A DNA stretch of 64,000 nt, from contig NZ_JABBGH010000001.1 of NCBI RefSeq assembly GCF_012927305.1, forward strand, positions 2,294,001-2,358,000, written 5' to 3'. The notes beneath the pieces were generated by a model. The model made no database searches, was not told where the DNA came from, and saw only the letters and a list, made by a program, of their open reading frames with translations. The DNA is from Hymenobacter polaris. GTDB taxonomy: Bacteria; Bacteroidota; Bacteroidia; Cytophagales; Hymenobacteraceae. Position numbers and translations under genes: made by a program. Positions 26,119 to 34,564 of this stretch are shown here, one piece after another (the stretch's first letter is position 1; each line of letters starts with the position of its first letter).

Positions 26119-26880
26119 TCAACGAATTGCCAGGCGGGCGGCTATCAAAGTGGCTGTTAACAGCGCCAGCAGCAGCGCCCCAACTGCGCTGGCTAACAAT
26201 ACCTGCGGTCGGCGCCAGGGTGAGTTTAACTGCTTGAGTTGCTGGGAAAATGTTTGCGGGGGAAATACATAGGTGAAGTCCGCTGACTTGTCAATCATTC
26301 CGAGGAACATAGCTGAGTTCTGGCGACGCTCAGCTAAAGTTGGCGGCCGTAGGGTTATTGCATAGAACGTCGCGGGTTGATGCCGATTATCAAGCCAGTA
26401 TTTTTTCTGGTTTGTGTAGTTCATCATATCCAGCACCTTTACCAGATTGGCGTAAGTAGTGCCGGCCCGAAAGCGGATGCGTACACCGCCCGCGCGGCTG
26501 GAGTCGGCGTTGATTAACCGGATGGCAGATTCGATTGCTTGGGCATTGAAAAAATCAACCAATGGTTGCCCGCCAAAATCAACGGTGTGCCAAGGACGCA
26601 TATGGTTGATTCTTGCTTGGGCATCCCTGTCACCGCTATCAACATAAGGATTGTATTCAGCAGCTGTATCTATCCGACCAAATGGTCGATAATAGGCCAG
26701 TAAGGAAGCGTTAGGCTTCATAGGCGGCATTGTAATCTGTAGCACATTAACCGGCCGCATCTGCCGCCAGCGCACTTGTAGCGCCAAGCACCCGACCAGC
26801 AGCAGCCACCCTAGGGCCACTCAGCCGGGCGGTAGCAGCAAGGGGCGATGATAATGGCGAGAGGGGCGTAGGAGCAGCAT
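26119..26880 (-). pseudogene. Membrane-anchored protein with in-frame TGA near start
   Basis: The frame opens with ATG at 26880 and reads MLLLRPSRHYHRPLLLPPG, then TGA at 26821-26823, then continues in the same frame with a membrane helix (VALGWLLLVGCLALQV), about 180 periplasmic residues and a second helix at the C-terminus (VLLASAVGALLLALLTATLIAA). A TGG-to-TGA change is the simplest explanation. Translation could instead restart at the GTG directly after the stop (26820), giving a 233-residue protein that keeps both helices. The middle (IRFRAGTTYANLVKVLDMMN) vaguely recalls ExbD-like periplasmic domains but the match is weak. Confidence 0.55.
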
Positions 26881-26923
26881 GGCAAGCAGTTTTCTTACCG
26901 ATGCTCCTAGGCCCCTAATTGCA

Positions 26924-26955
26924 CAAAAAAGCCCCTAACCGGAGGGCTAGGGGCT
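26924..26955 (-). terminator. Terminator of the hydrophilic protein genes
   Basis: On the minus strand AGCCCCTA / TAGGGGCT is followed by a run of T. It follows the stop at 26976. Confidence 0.75.
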
Positions 26956-26975
26956 GGTCTTCTCAAACGGGCTGC

Positions 26976-27356
26976 TTACTTCTGGTCGTCGCTTTCAGCG
27001 GTGAGGGTGCGGCCCTGGTGCTGCATTTCGGGCAGGGTGTAGCCGGCTTCACTGGGGTGGGTGAGCTGGTCGGGCAGGTTGTCGGCGCTGGCCGGGGCCT
27101 TGCCTACCGGGGACTGGTACTCCGAGCGGCGCGAGTCGTCCATCTCGTCAGGGCCGGCCTGGCCGCTTTCATTTTCGTCGTAGGTCTGGCCGTTGGTTTG
27201 GGCGTTCAAAAAAGCGTCCGACTCCTTTTCGGTGGCGGTGTGGGCATTGCTCTCGTCGGCTTGCACGTCAACCGTCAGGGTGGCGGCGGCTCGCTTGTCG
27301 TCGGCCGGTACGTTATCGCCGTTATTGCCGGGGGCCGGCTGGGGGGAAGTTGCCAT
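26976..27356 (-). CDS. Small hydrophilic, probably disordered protein
   Basis: 126 residues, strongly acidic and rich in Ala, Asp, Glu, Gln, Thr and Pro, with almost no hydrophobic core and no signal peptide. It reads like a hydrophilin or stress-related disordered protein. It lies 12 bases after a second protein of the same kind (27369-27845), and a terminator follows, so the pair forms a two-gene operon. No family was recognised; GC-rich coding with normal third positions supports that it is real. Confidence 0.65.
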   Translation of the reverse strand: MATSPQPAPGNNGDNVPADDKRAAATLTVDVQADESNAHTATEKESDAFLNAQTNGQTYDENESGQAGPDEMDDSRRSEYQSPVGKAPASADNLPDQLTHPSEAGYTLPEMQHQGRTLTAESDDQK

Positions 27357-27368
27357 AGGAATAAGTGG

Positions 27369-27845
27369 TTAGCTATTATCGTGTTCGCTGTCGTTTTGCT
27401 CGGTCCACGAGGCTTTGGCGTGGCCGCCGGCGTAGCGCTCGTCGTCCTGGGCCCAGGCCTGGCGGGTGTTGTCCTCTTCTTTTTGCGCTTCACCGGCGGT
27501 GTCGCCCTGGGCATGGCGTACGGCCTGAGGGTCACGGTTTTGCACTACGTGGCCGGGCTGGCTGGTGGGGTTGGCATTGGGCGAGTCGGTGGCGTAGGCG
27601 CCGGGCACATCTTTATCGGGTTTGGGCACCGACTTATTGGCATCGCGCAACTCGCTGAACTCGTCGGGGTTGTCATTTGAGCCATCGCGGGGCGTGGGGG
27701 GCGCCTGGGTGCCGGGCTTGCCGAAGTCGCCGTAGTGCGGGGTACCGGCCTCGGCCTGGTCGGCTTGCTTATCGGGCGTGAGGTGGGCGCGGTCGGCAGC
27801 CTCGCGCTGGTCGGCGGGGCGGGGGTCATTTTCGGCAGTGCTCAT
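27369..27845 (-). CDS. Hydrophilic, probably disordered protein
   Basis: 158 residues from ATG 27845, highly charged and rich in Asp, Ala, Gln, Pro and Lys (MSTAENDPRPADQREAADR; KSVPKPDKDVPGAYATDSPN; EEDNTRQAWAQDDERYAGGH). It has no cysteine, no signal and few hydrophobic residues. A longer frame to 27914 adds a stretch with different character and was rejected. Upstream partner of 26976-27356. The pattern suggests desiccation or osmotic stress proteins, by composition only. Confidence 0.6.
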   Translation of the reverse strand: MSTAENDPRPADQREAADRAHLTPDKQADQAEAGTPHYGDFGKPGTQAPPTPRDGSNDNPDEFSELRDANKSVPKPDKDVPGAYATDSPNANPTSQPGHVVQNRDPQAVRHAQGDTAGEAQKEEDNTRQAWAQDDERYAGGHAKASWTEQNDSEHDNS

Positions 27846-28029
27846 GGCAAGAGAGATGGGAAAGCGTGGGAGGAAGCGGGCAGGCCCGGCTTGGTGCTTA
27901 CTGGTTTTTAGCAACTGGGGTTGCTTGGGTTAGGCAGGCTGCTCGCACCCAGATAGTTGCCGGCCGGGGTTGGCTACGGCGCCCGGCCAGCCGTATAGCG
28001 GAGCGCTACCACACCACCAACTTCTTTCC

Positions 28030-28290
28030 ATGAGCATTCACCACAATCCCAGCCAGCACACCTTCACCGACGGCCAGGCCGAACTCGCTTACGAGCTGCC
28101 CGCGCCGGGAGTAATTGATTTTGTACATACTCAGGTGCCTACCGGCGAGCAAGGGCAGGGCGTAGGCTCGGCCCTGGCCAAAGCCGGTCTCGACTACGCC
28201 CGCCAGCACGCTATGCGGGTCGTCGCCACCTGCCCCTTCGTCGCATCATACATTCAGCAACACGCCGAATACGCCGACCTGGTGAAGTGA
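28030..28290 (+). CDS. GNAT-family N-acetyltransferase-like protein (YidJ type)
   Basis: An 86-residue minimal GNAT-fold protein of the YidJ/COG2388 kind. It has ELAYELPAPGVIDFVHTQVP, then the acetyl-CoA loop GEQGQGVGSALAKAGLDYAR (the Q/RxxGxG/A pattern) and the ending VVATCPFVASYIQQH, all typical of the small family. The substrate is unknown. The ATG at 28030 begins right at the beta-strand start; longer in-frame sequence is not supported. The short palindromic repeat at 28291 abuts its stop. Confidence 0.88.
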   Translation: MSIHHNPSQHTFTDGQAELAYELPAPGVIDFVHTQVPTGEQGQGVGSALAKAGLDYARQHAMRVVATCPFVASYIQQHAEYADLVK

Positions 28291-28372
28291 GGAGTGATGA
28301 GTTAAAAATTAAAAGTGATGAGTTAAAATTCAGACAGGCAGATTTTAACTCATCACCTTTAACTTTTAACTT
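28291..28372. repeat. TTAACTCATCAC-type inverted repeat
   Basis: Inverted, partly duplicated units of GTGATGAGTTAAAA and TTTTAACTCATCAC, with AAGTTAAAAG-like ends. It sits between convergent genes. Related units flank the hairpin R3 at 36561-36717. Confidence 0.75.
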
Positions 28373-28375
28373 CCC

Positions 28376-29071
28376 TTACTGGCAGTCGCCGCTGAAATTG
28401 ACATCGCCTGGCGCTACGTAGCCGTGCGCGGTGCTGCCCGGCACCAGCACCTCGGTCCACTTACCGGGGCCCACGGCGGTCTTCACCACCTGAGCGTAGC
28501 TGCCGGCCGGAATGATGCTTAGCCGCGCCGTGCTGGGGGCCGGGTGCGGATGCACCGGCGTGGCGCGGGCGGCCATCAGCAGGCAGCACAGGGGCGGCGG
28601 TGCCTGCACCACGGGCAATCGGGCGCAGCTGTCGCTGGGGGCAAAGGCCTCGCTGGCGCGCACCCAGCGCAGCCGGAAAATACCCACGTTGGCTGCCTGG
28701 GCCGTGCCGGGGTTAAAGCCTACCCAGCCGTCGGCGGTGCGGGCGGCCAGGCGCACCTTGTCGCCTACTGCCAGCTGCCCAAACTGCGCGGCCCCGGCAC
28801 CGGGGCGCATCCGGATGGTGACGGCGCGCTTGGCCACGCGCGTGCACCCTAGGCCCGCAGCCGGCGCAAAAGGCATGGGCCAGGCAACGCCCTGCGGCGC
28901 GGCCACGGTATTGCGCGCACTGGCGGGCTGGTTAGAGTCGGCAACGGCTGGCGTAGCGGGCATAGCCGGCGCGGGTGCGGCTGGGGCAGTACCCAGCGGG
29001 GTGTCGTTGGGGTTGGTATTGGCGGTGCAGCCGAGTACGGCCAGCGCGAGCAAGGGCAGGTAAAAACGCAT
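28376..29071 (-). CDS. Lipoprotein with SH3-like segments
   Basis: A 231-residue lipoprotein: MRFYLPLLALAVLGC with lipobox cysteine near residue 15, then a Pro/Ala linker. Two segments look like bacterial SH3 domains: VTIRMRPGAGAAQFGQLAVG with ADGWVGFNPG near 85-125, and SIIPAGSYAQVVKTAVGPGK with KWTEVLVPGSTAHGYV near the end. Such proteins usually bind peptidoglycan or envelope partners. The role is inferred from the fold only. Confidence 0.7.
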   Translation of the reverse strand: MRFYLPLLALAVLGCTANTNPNDTPLGTAPAAPAPAMPATPAVADSNQPASARNTVAAPQGVAWPMPFAPAAGLGCTRVAKRAVTIRMRPGAGAAQFGQLAVGDKVRLAARTADGWVGFNPGTAQAANVGIFRLRWVRASEAFAPSDSCARLPVVQAPPPLCCLLMAARATPVHPHPAPSTARLSIIPAGSYAQVVKTAVGPGKWTEVLVPGSTAHGYVAPGDVNFSGDCQ

Positions 29072-29138
29072 GAAACAGCGGGGTAGGTGGCGTACTGCCC
29101 GCCTTTACGCAGGGCCTGGCCCGGCCGTTGGCTGGTGC

Positions 29139-30515
29139 CTAGCGCCGCTCGAAGCGCAGCGGCAGCTCGCCGCCGGGGCGCAGCGTCACCAGCGGGTTTA
29201 GGGTGGGCGCGGCTTCTTCGGCCAGCGCCAGGCGGAAGCGGCGCACCAGCTGCACCAGCACCAGCTGCAGCTCGGTGAGGGCAAATTGATTGCCCACGCA
29301 CAGGCGCGGCCCACTGCCAAACGGCAGGTAGCCAAAAGCGGGCGGGGCCGGCGCGGCCCCCGGCGCAAAGCGCGTGGGCCGAAAGGCCTCGGACTCGGGC
29401 CACAGGCTGGGGTGGTGGTGCAGGCCGTAGAGGTAGATGGAAAACAGCGTGCCCGGCGCAATAGCCTGGCCCTGAAACTCATCGGCCTCGGTAGCCACCC
29501 GGTCGAGCACCCAGGCGGGCGGGTAGAGGCGCATGGTTTCCTGCACCACTTGTAAGGCGTAGGGCAGACGCGACAGGTCCTCAAACTCGGGCGCACGCCC
29601 TAAGGGTAGTTCGCGCTCAATTTCGGCCAGCAGCTGCGCCTGGGCTTCGGGGTGGCGGGCCAGCAGGTAGCAGGCCCAGGCCAGGGCGTTGGCCGAGGTT
29701 TCGTGGCCGGCCACCAGCAAGATGTTCAGCTCGTCGAGCAGCTGGTTTTCGGGCATGGCCGCGCCGGTGTCTTCGTAGCGCGCCTCCAGCAGCATCTGCA
29801 GCAGGTCGTCGGGCGCGGGGGTGCCGGGGTGGGCGGCGGCCGTGGCGGCGCGGTGCCGGCCCACGGCGGCCAGCACCAGCTGGCGCAGGCGGCGGGCCAG
29901 CTCGTCGTGGTGGTCGTAGCGGCCGCGCACCCAGTGCCAGGGTCGCAAGTACGGCTGCCGGATGGTGCCCACGTAAAACGCCTGAATGGCCGTCAGCCAG
30001 TCGCTGAGCAGCTGCAGCTGCTCCTCGCCCAGGCTGCTGCCAAACACCGAGCGCGCCACCACCCGAAACGCCACCCGCGTGGCCGCCGGGTGCACGTCGA
30101 GCACGGCGCTGCCCCTAGGGCCCACCTGCGCCTCCAGCTCGGCCACCCACTCGTCGGCCACGGCCCGCATCAGACGCGTGAGGCCCGCCAGCCGCTGCCG
30201 GTGAAAGCCGGGCTGAATGAGCCGCCGCTGCCGCAGCCAGTCGGCGCCTTCGTTGGTGAGCAGGCCGCGCCCCAGGTAGCGCAGCAGCCCGTGGGTGAGG
30301 TCGGACTTGACGTAGCGCCGGTGGCTTTTTTGCAGGATGTGCTGGGCCAGGGCCGGGTCGCGCGTCACCACCGAGTCGCGCACGCCGCCCAGGTACAGGC
30401 GCACCGTGTCGCCGTGCGCGGCCAGCAGCCGGTTCAGGTTGCCGATGGGGTCGCGGGCCATCTTCAGGGACTGGCGCAGGGTAGTCCAGCGCGGAATGCG
30501 GGGCCAAGTGGGCAT
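29139..30515 (-). CDS. Cytochrome P450
   Basis: A haem monooxygenase of about 458 residues. Three family marks are present: the I-helix VAGHETSANALAW, the K-helix ExxR in QETMRLYPP, and the haem-binding loop FGSGPRLCVGNQFAL with the Cys ligand near residue 405. No membrane anchor or fused reductase is present, so it needs outside electron donors; none is adjacent. The TTG/ATG choice near 30515-30521 is minor; ATG is preferred. The substrate cannot be told; related bacterial P450s oxidise fatty acids or terpenoids. Confidence 0.95.
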   Translation of the reverse strand: MPTWPRIPRWTTLRQSLKMARDPIGNLNRLLAAHGDTVRLYLGGVRDSVVTRDPALAQHILQKSHRRYVKSDLTHGLLRYLGRGLLTNEGADWLRQRRLIQPGFHRQRLAGLTRLMRAVADEWVAELEAQVGPRGSAVLDVHPAATRVAFRVVARSVFGSSLGEEQLQLLSDWLTAIQAFYVGTIRQPYLRPWHWVRGRYDHHDELARRLRQLVLAAVGRHRAATAAAHPGTPAPDDLLQMLLEARYEDTGAAMPENQLLDELNILLVAGHETSANALAWACYLLARHPEAQAQLLAEIERELPLGRAPEFEDLSRLPYALQVVQETMRLYPPAWVLDRVATEADEFQGQAIAPGTLFSIYLYGLHHHPSLWPESEAFRPTRFAPGAAPAPPAFGYLPFGSGPRLCVGNQFALTELQLVLVQLVRRFRLALAEEAAPTLNPLVTLRPGGELPLRFERR

Positions 30516-30538
30516 GGGCAATGGGAGTAACGGGTACT

Positions 30539-30669
30539 AAAGGCGGTCATGCTCATCTGGCGTCCGCTTGTTGAAGCATCTCTACTGCGTAACCAACTCC
30601 AATCGTTAGGATTACTTGCGTAGTAGAGTTGCTTCGACAAGCGGACGCCAGATGAGCATGACTGCCTTT
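30539..30669. repeat. Palindromic hairpin repeat R2 (long-arm type)
   Basis: Arms begin AAAGGCGGTCATGCTCATC and end AAGCATCTCTAC. One arm has GTTGCTTC where other copies have GATGCTTC, so the pairing is not perfect. A flanking A run and T run make it terminator-like for the gene ending at 30683. Confidence 0.9.
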
Positions 30670-30682
30670 TTCATTGTGCTTA

Positions 30683-31240
30683 TTACCCATTTACTACCAG
30701 CTCCCGCGGCAGCTCAAATTTCAGTTCCCTAGCCCGCTTGCGGCCGTACAGGGCTTGCAGAAAGCCGTCTAGCTCGCCCTTGTATTCCAGCCACAGGTCC
30801 TCGTGTAAGCTCTTGGTGATGAGGCCCACCAGGCGGGTGGCCAGGCGCGCGGTGTAGGTAAAGAAGCCGGGGTACGGGCTGTCAAACTGGCCCGAGTAGT
30901 TGTCCATAATCAGCCGCAGTGTATACATGCCCAGGTCTACCTCCAGCTGCTTACTCTTGGTGATGCGGCGGGCGCGGGCGGCCTCCTGGTTGGCCTCGCG
31001 CAGGGCCTTCACCAGGCTGCGGTTGAGCAGGCGCCCCGTCACGGCTACTTGAAATAGCTCGTGGATGCGGTCGGCCGCCGCTTCGTAGAGGCTTTCGAGC
31101 GTCACGTCGGCCAGCAGCTCGTAGCGGAAGGTGTCGTAGAGCTCGGCGTCGCGGCGCACGGCGCGCAGCACCAGGGCTTCTTTTTCCTTTTCGGACAGGC
31201 GGCCTAGGGCCTTCTTAAACTCGGCGGAGGGCGGGGGCAT
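30683..31240 (-). CDS. Hypothetical helical protein, paralogue of 25524-26084
   Basis: A 185-residue soluble helical protein. Its N-terminal 45 residues (AEFKKALGRLSEKEKEALVL, then RAVRRDAELYDTFRYELL) align with the protein at 25524-26084. The rest contains aromatic and basic helices (RRITKSKQLEVDLGMYTLRL; FFTYTARLATRLVGLITKSL) and ends KFELPRELVVNG. Function is unknown. ATG at 31240 puts the shared motif at the same distance from the start as in the paralogue. The divergent aldo/keto reductase starts 128 bases away. Confidence 0.65.
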   Translation of the reverse strand: MPPPSAEFKKALGRLSEKEKEALVLRAVRRDAELYDTFRYELLADVTLESLYEAAADRIHELFQVAVTGRLLNRSLVKALREANQEAARARRITKSKQLEVDLGMYTLRLIMDNYSGQFDSPYPGFFTYTARLATRLVGLITKSLHEDLWLEYKGELDGFLQALYGRKRARELKFELPRELVVNG

Positions 31241-31356
31241 GGCGGCAAGCAAGCGAACCCAGCAAACTTACGGCGCCCGGCCCGGCCGCAACCCTGCGGC
31301 GGCTGGGCGGTTTACCCTAGGCTGGGGCGCAAGTAGCTACCGGCTTTTCCCTCCCC

Positions 31357-31364
31357 TACCTTTT
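31357..31364 (+). promoter_or_regulatory. Near-match -7 box TACCTTTT before aldo/keto reductase
   Basis: TACCTTTT, one base off TAnnTTTG, is three bases before ATG 31368, again implying a leaderless or nearly leaderless transcript. Confidence 0.45.
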
Positions 31365-31367
31365 TCC

Positions 31368-32393
31368 ATGAAATACAACCTCCTAGGCAATACCGGCCTG
31401 AAAGTATCGGAGCTGTGCCTCGGCACCATGACTTTCGGCCGCCAGGGCGGGCGCTTTGCCGCCATCAACGGCGTAGACCAAGCCGGGGCCGACGCCCTGC
31501 TTAAGCGTTCGCTGGACGCGGGCGTCAACTTCATCGACACGGCCAACGTGTACACCGAAGGCCAGTCGGAAGAAATGACCGGCCAGGCCATCCGCAACCT
31601 CGGCGTGAGCCGCGACGACCTGGTGCTGGCCACCAAGGTGCGTGGCAAGATGGGCGACGGCCCCAACGACAGCGGCCTCACGCGCAAGCACATCATGCAG
31701 CAGGCCGAGGCCAGCCTCAAGCGCCTGGGCACCGACTACCTCGACCTCTACCAGATTCACAGCTACGACCCGCTCACGCCGCTGCAGGAAACCCTGCGCG
31801 CCCTCGACGACCTAGTGCGCCAGGGCAAGGTGCGCTACATAGGGGCCAGCAACGTGGCCGCCTGGCAGCTGATGAAGGCCCTCGACATCTCGCACTACCA
31901 GCACCTGGAGCGCTTCGTGTCGCTGCAAGCCTACTATACCATTGCCGGGCGCGACCTGGAGCGCGAGTTGGTGCCGCTGCTGCTCGACCAGCAAGTGGGC
32001 CTCATGGTGTGGAGCCCCTTGGCCGGTGGCTTCCTCAGCGGTAAGTACACCCGCGAAAACCAGCAGGGCGAAGGCCGCCGCGGCAGCGGCAGCTTCGACT
32101 TTCCGCCCGTCAATAAAGACTTGGCCTTCAACGTCCTCGACAAGCTGCGCCCGCTGGCTGAGGCCAAGGGCAGCACGGTAGCCGCGCTGGCGCTGGCCTG
32201 GCTACTGCACCAGCCGGTAGTGAGCACGGTGATTATTGGGGCCAAGAAAATGAACCAGCTCGACGACAACCTCACGGCGGTGGACGTGCAGTTTACGCCC
32301 GACGAGCTAAAGGAGCTGGATGAGGTGAGCCAGCTCGCCCCCGAGTATCCTGGCTGGATGCTGCAATTCACGGGCGGCGACCGGCAGAAGTAA
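31368..32393 (+). CDS. Aldo/keto reductase
   Basis: NADPH-dependent reductase of the aldo/keto reductase superfamily, 341 residues. It has the [16 protein letters not shown] start, the catalytic tetrad pieces in [11 protein letters not shown] (Asp, Tyr), LATKVRGK (Lys) and LYQIHSYDP (His), and the cofactor loop [17 protein letters not shown]. The length and loops fit the YajO/IolS-like group. ATG 31368 is preferred over a longer frame from 31239 because it begins exactly at the family N-terminus. The physiological substrate is unknown. Confidence 0.93.
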   Translation: MKYNLLGNTGLKVSELCLGTMTFGRQGGRFAAINGVDQAGADALLKRSLDAGVNFIDTANVYTEGQSEEMTGQAIRNLGVSRDDLVLATKVRGKMGDGPNDSGLTRKHIMQQAEASLKRLGTDYLDLYQIHSYDPLTPLQETLRALDDLVRQGKVRYIGASNVAAWQLMKALDISHYQHLERFVSLQAYYTIAGRDLERELVPLLLDQQVGLMVWSPLAGGFLSGKYTRENQQGEGRRGSGSFDFPPVNKDLAFNVLDKLRPLAEAKGSTVAALALAWLLHQPVVSTVIIGAKKMNQLDDNLTAVDVQFTPDELKELDEVSQLAPEYPGWMLQFTGGDRQK

Positions 32394-32575
32394 GCAGCAG
32401 CGGGTAGGCAGGCGGTTAGGTAGCAGGGAGATGAGAAGCTCAGGACTGGTTCGCCAGGCTAGCTTTTCGGCCCATAGGCTCCACCGCCCGCCTACCCGTT
32501 GCTTACTTTCTGGCGGCGCGAAACGAAACCATCGGCGCAAGGGTTAACAAGTGCTACCGTCGGCTTTGGCTGGCG

Positions 32576-32583
32576 TATTTTTG
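32576..32583 (+). promoter_or_regulatory. -7 box TATTTTTG, four bases before clpS
   Basis: Perfect TAnnTTTG with only four bases before the clpS ATG, so transcription should begin at or very near the start codon. Confidence 0.65.
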
Positions 32584-32587
32584 TGCC

Positions 32588-32878
32588 ATGGCTTTCCCCG
32601 CTACCCGTCCGCAAATTGACTACGAAGATGACGTGCTGCTGCTCGATGAAGAGCAGGAACTGCGCACGCTCGTCGTGTACAACGACGACGTGAACACCTT
32701 CGACCACGTCATTCAGACGCTGATTGACGTCTGCAACCACGAGCCCGAGCAGGCCGAGCAGTGCACGCTGCTCATTCACTACAAGGGCAAGTGCGCCGTC
32801 AAGAACGGCACGTTTGAGGAGCTGGAGCCCCGCTGCTCGGCCATCCACGACCGCGGCATTTCGGCCGATATTGTTTAG
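32588..32878 (+). CDS. clpS: ATP-dependent Clp protease adaptor ClpS
   Basis: ClpS delivers N-degron substrates to ClpAP/ClpCP. The 96-residue protein has a short acidic N-terminal extension followed by the core: LVVYNDDVNTFDHVIQTLID with the N-end-rule binding Asn-Asp, then NHEPEQAEQCTLLIHYKGKC, where the conserved HxxG pattern is kept, and a C-terminal strand with AIHDRGISADIV. The length is normal. It shares an apparent transcription direction with recR, 118 bases downstream across an inverted repeat. Confidence 0.93.
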   Translation: MAFPATRPQIDYEDDVLLLDEEQELRTLVVYNDDVNTFDHVIQTLIDVCNHEPEQAEQCTLLIHYKGKCAVKNGTFEELEPRCSAIHDRGISADIV

Positions 32879-32992
32879 AATGTGCAGATGGATGGAATGT
32901 GGAAAATGTGAAAATGGCAGATACCCAGCTGGGCATTTGCGCACTCCCACGTTCATTTTCACATCTAGCACATTCTCACATCCTGCCCATTA
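32879..32992. repeat. ATGTGAAAATG-type inverted repeat
   Basis: ATGTGAAAATG and CATTTTCACAT pair exactly (11 bases), with looser pairing of flanking GAATGTG / CACATTC units. It fills the whole clpS-recR gap. Confidence 0.7.
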
Positions 32993-32996
32993 AAAA

Positions 32997-33611
32997 ATGG
33001 ATTTCCCCTCTAAGCTCATCGAGAATGCCGTAGTAGAGCTGTCGCGGCTGCCGGGCATCGGCAAAAAGACGGCCCTGCGCCTGGCCCTGCACCTGCTGAA
33101 AGCTGAGAGCGACACCACCGCCAACCTGGCCGAGGCGCTGGCCAAAATGCGCTTCGACATCACCTATTGCGGCACCTGCTACAGCATTTCCGACAGCGCG
33201 GAGTGCAGCATTTGCGCCAATAAGCTGCGCGACCACAGCACGGTGTGCGTGGTGGCTGACGTGCGCGACGTCATCGCCATCGAAAACACCGGGCAGTACC
33301 AGGGCGTGTACCACGTGCTGGGCGGCGTCATCTCGCCCATTGAGGGCATCGGTCCGGCCGACCTCAAGGTGGACTCGCTGGTAGAGCGCGCCGCGGCCGA
33401 AAACTCGGAGGTGCGCGAGGTGATTCTGGCCATCTCGCCCACCATGGAGGGCGACACCACGGCCTTCTACCTCTCGCGCCGCCTGCGCGATGTGGAGGGC
33501 GTCAACATCAGCACCATCGCCCGCGGCATTCCGATGGGCGGCGAGCTGGAATACGCCGATGAGATTACCCTAGGCCGCTCGATAGTAGAGCGCCAGCGCC
33601 AGGTGCGTTAG
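32997..33611 (+). CDS. recR: Recombination mediator RecR
   Basis: RecR works with RecO and RecF to load RecA at single-strand gaps. The 204-residue protein has the helix-hairpin-helix LSRLPGIGKKTALRLA at 15-30, a four-cysteine zinc finger (C58, C61, C70, C73) and a Toprim domain with VVADVRDVIAIENTG and the conserved YHVLGGVISPIEGIGP loop, then ISPTMEGDTTAFYL and ARGIPMGGELEYADEITLG at the end. All features are intact. The ATG at 32997 immediately follows the inverted repeat. Confidence 0.97.
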   Translation: MDFPSKLIENAVVELSRLPGIGKKTALRLALHLLKAESDTTANLAEALAKMRFDITYCGTCYSISDSAECSICANKLRDHSTVCVVADVRDVIAIENTGQYQGVYHVLGGVISPIEGIGPADLKVDSLVERAAAENSEVREVILAISPTMEGDTTAFYLSRRLRDVEGVNISTIARGIPMGGELEYADEITLGRSIVERQRQVR

Positions 33612-33704
33612 GTGGACGCTTGGCCCCGCGCTGGGGTGGGCTCGCCGGCTGGTCCGCAGCCGGGCTTGGCGTAGGCCAGCGCGCTTTACCTCGATATTGG
33701 CCCC

Positions 33705-34508
33705 ATGAACAAAGCCACCCTCAGCACCTGGCTGCGGCGGACGCGCCTGCTGCACCTGGCCGATAACTTGCGCTTCTGGGTGCTGCGCACGCGCTATCGC
33801 CGCGAAAATCAGGCGTTTCGGGCAGCCCGGCCTACCGTGGCCCTGCCGCCCGACTACCTCATGTACGAGTCGTTTAAGCTGCGCTACCGCAACTACTACG
33901 AGGGCGGGCGCGAAACGGCGGAGTGGGTAAAAAGCCAGCTGGCCCCCTACACCAGCCTGCAGGGCCAGCACGTGCTGGACTGGGGCTGCGGGCCGGGCCG
34001 CGTCGTGCGGCACCTGCCCGAGGTCATTGGCCAGGGGTGCCAGTTCACCGGCACCGACGTCAACGCCCAGTCGGTAGCCTGGTGCCGGGCCCACCTGCCG
34101 GGCATCACGTTTCTGCACAATGGCATAAGCCCGCCGCTGGCGCTGGCCGATAATACCGTGGATGCCGCCTACGGCATTTCCATTTTCACGCACCTCTCGG
34201 CCGCCGGGCACGCGCGCTGGCTGGCCGAACTGCTGCGGGTGCTGCGGCCGGGCGGGGTGCTGCTGCTCACCACTCACGGCGCCGCGTTTCAACCTATTCT
34301 GCTGCCCGCCGAGCAGGCGCGCTTCGCGGCGGGCGAGCTGGTAGAGCGGCGCCAGGTGCGCGAGGGCCACCGGGTGTTTGCTGCCTTTCAGCCCCCGGCT
34401 TTTTTGCGGCAGCTGTTTGGCGAGCGGCTGTTGGTGCTGCACCACGAGCCGGGCCGCTGGCTGGGTGAGGGCGCCAGCCAGGATGTGTGGGTGCTGCGCA
34501 AAGCCTAG
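33705..34508 (+). CDS. SAM-dependent methyltransferase (class I)
   Basis: 267 residues with a Rossmann-fold methyltransferase core: motif I VLDWGCGPGRVVRHLPEV, motif II-like FTGTDVNAQSVAWC, then YGISIFTHLSAAGHARWLAE and LRVLRPGGVLLLTTHG. The N-terminal 80 residues are basic and helical. The acceptor is unknown; the gene lies directly before a glycosyltransferase fusion (57 bases), so a sugar or polysaccharide substrate is possible. No catalytic motif points to a specific family. Confidence 0.85.
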   Translation: MNKATLSTWLRRTRLLHLADNLRFWVLRTRYRRENQAFRAARPTVALPPDYLMYESFKLRYRNYYEGGRETAEWVKSQLAPYTSLQGQHVLDWGCGPGRVVRHLPEVIGQGCQFTGTDVNAQSVAWCRAHLPGITFLHNGISPPLALADNTVDAAYGISIFTHLSAAGHARWLAELLRVLRPGGVLLLTTHGAAFQPILLPAEQARFAAGELVERRQVREGHRVFAAFQPPAFLRQLFGERLLVLHHEPGRWLGEGASQDVWVLRKA

Positions 34509-34564
34509 CCGCCGCGCCAAGGGGCCGGGGTGCATTGCCCTAGGGCCCCTAATTTCGCTTTCCC

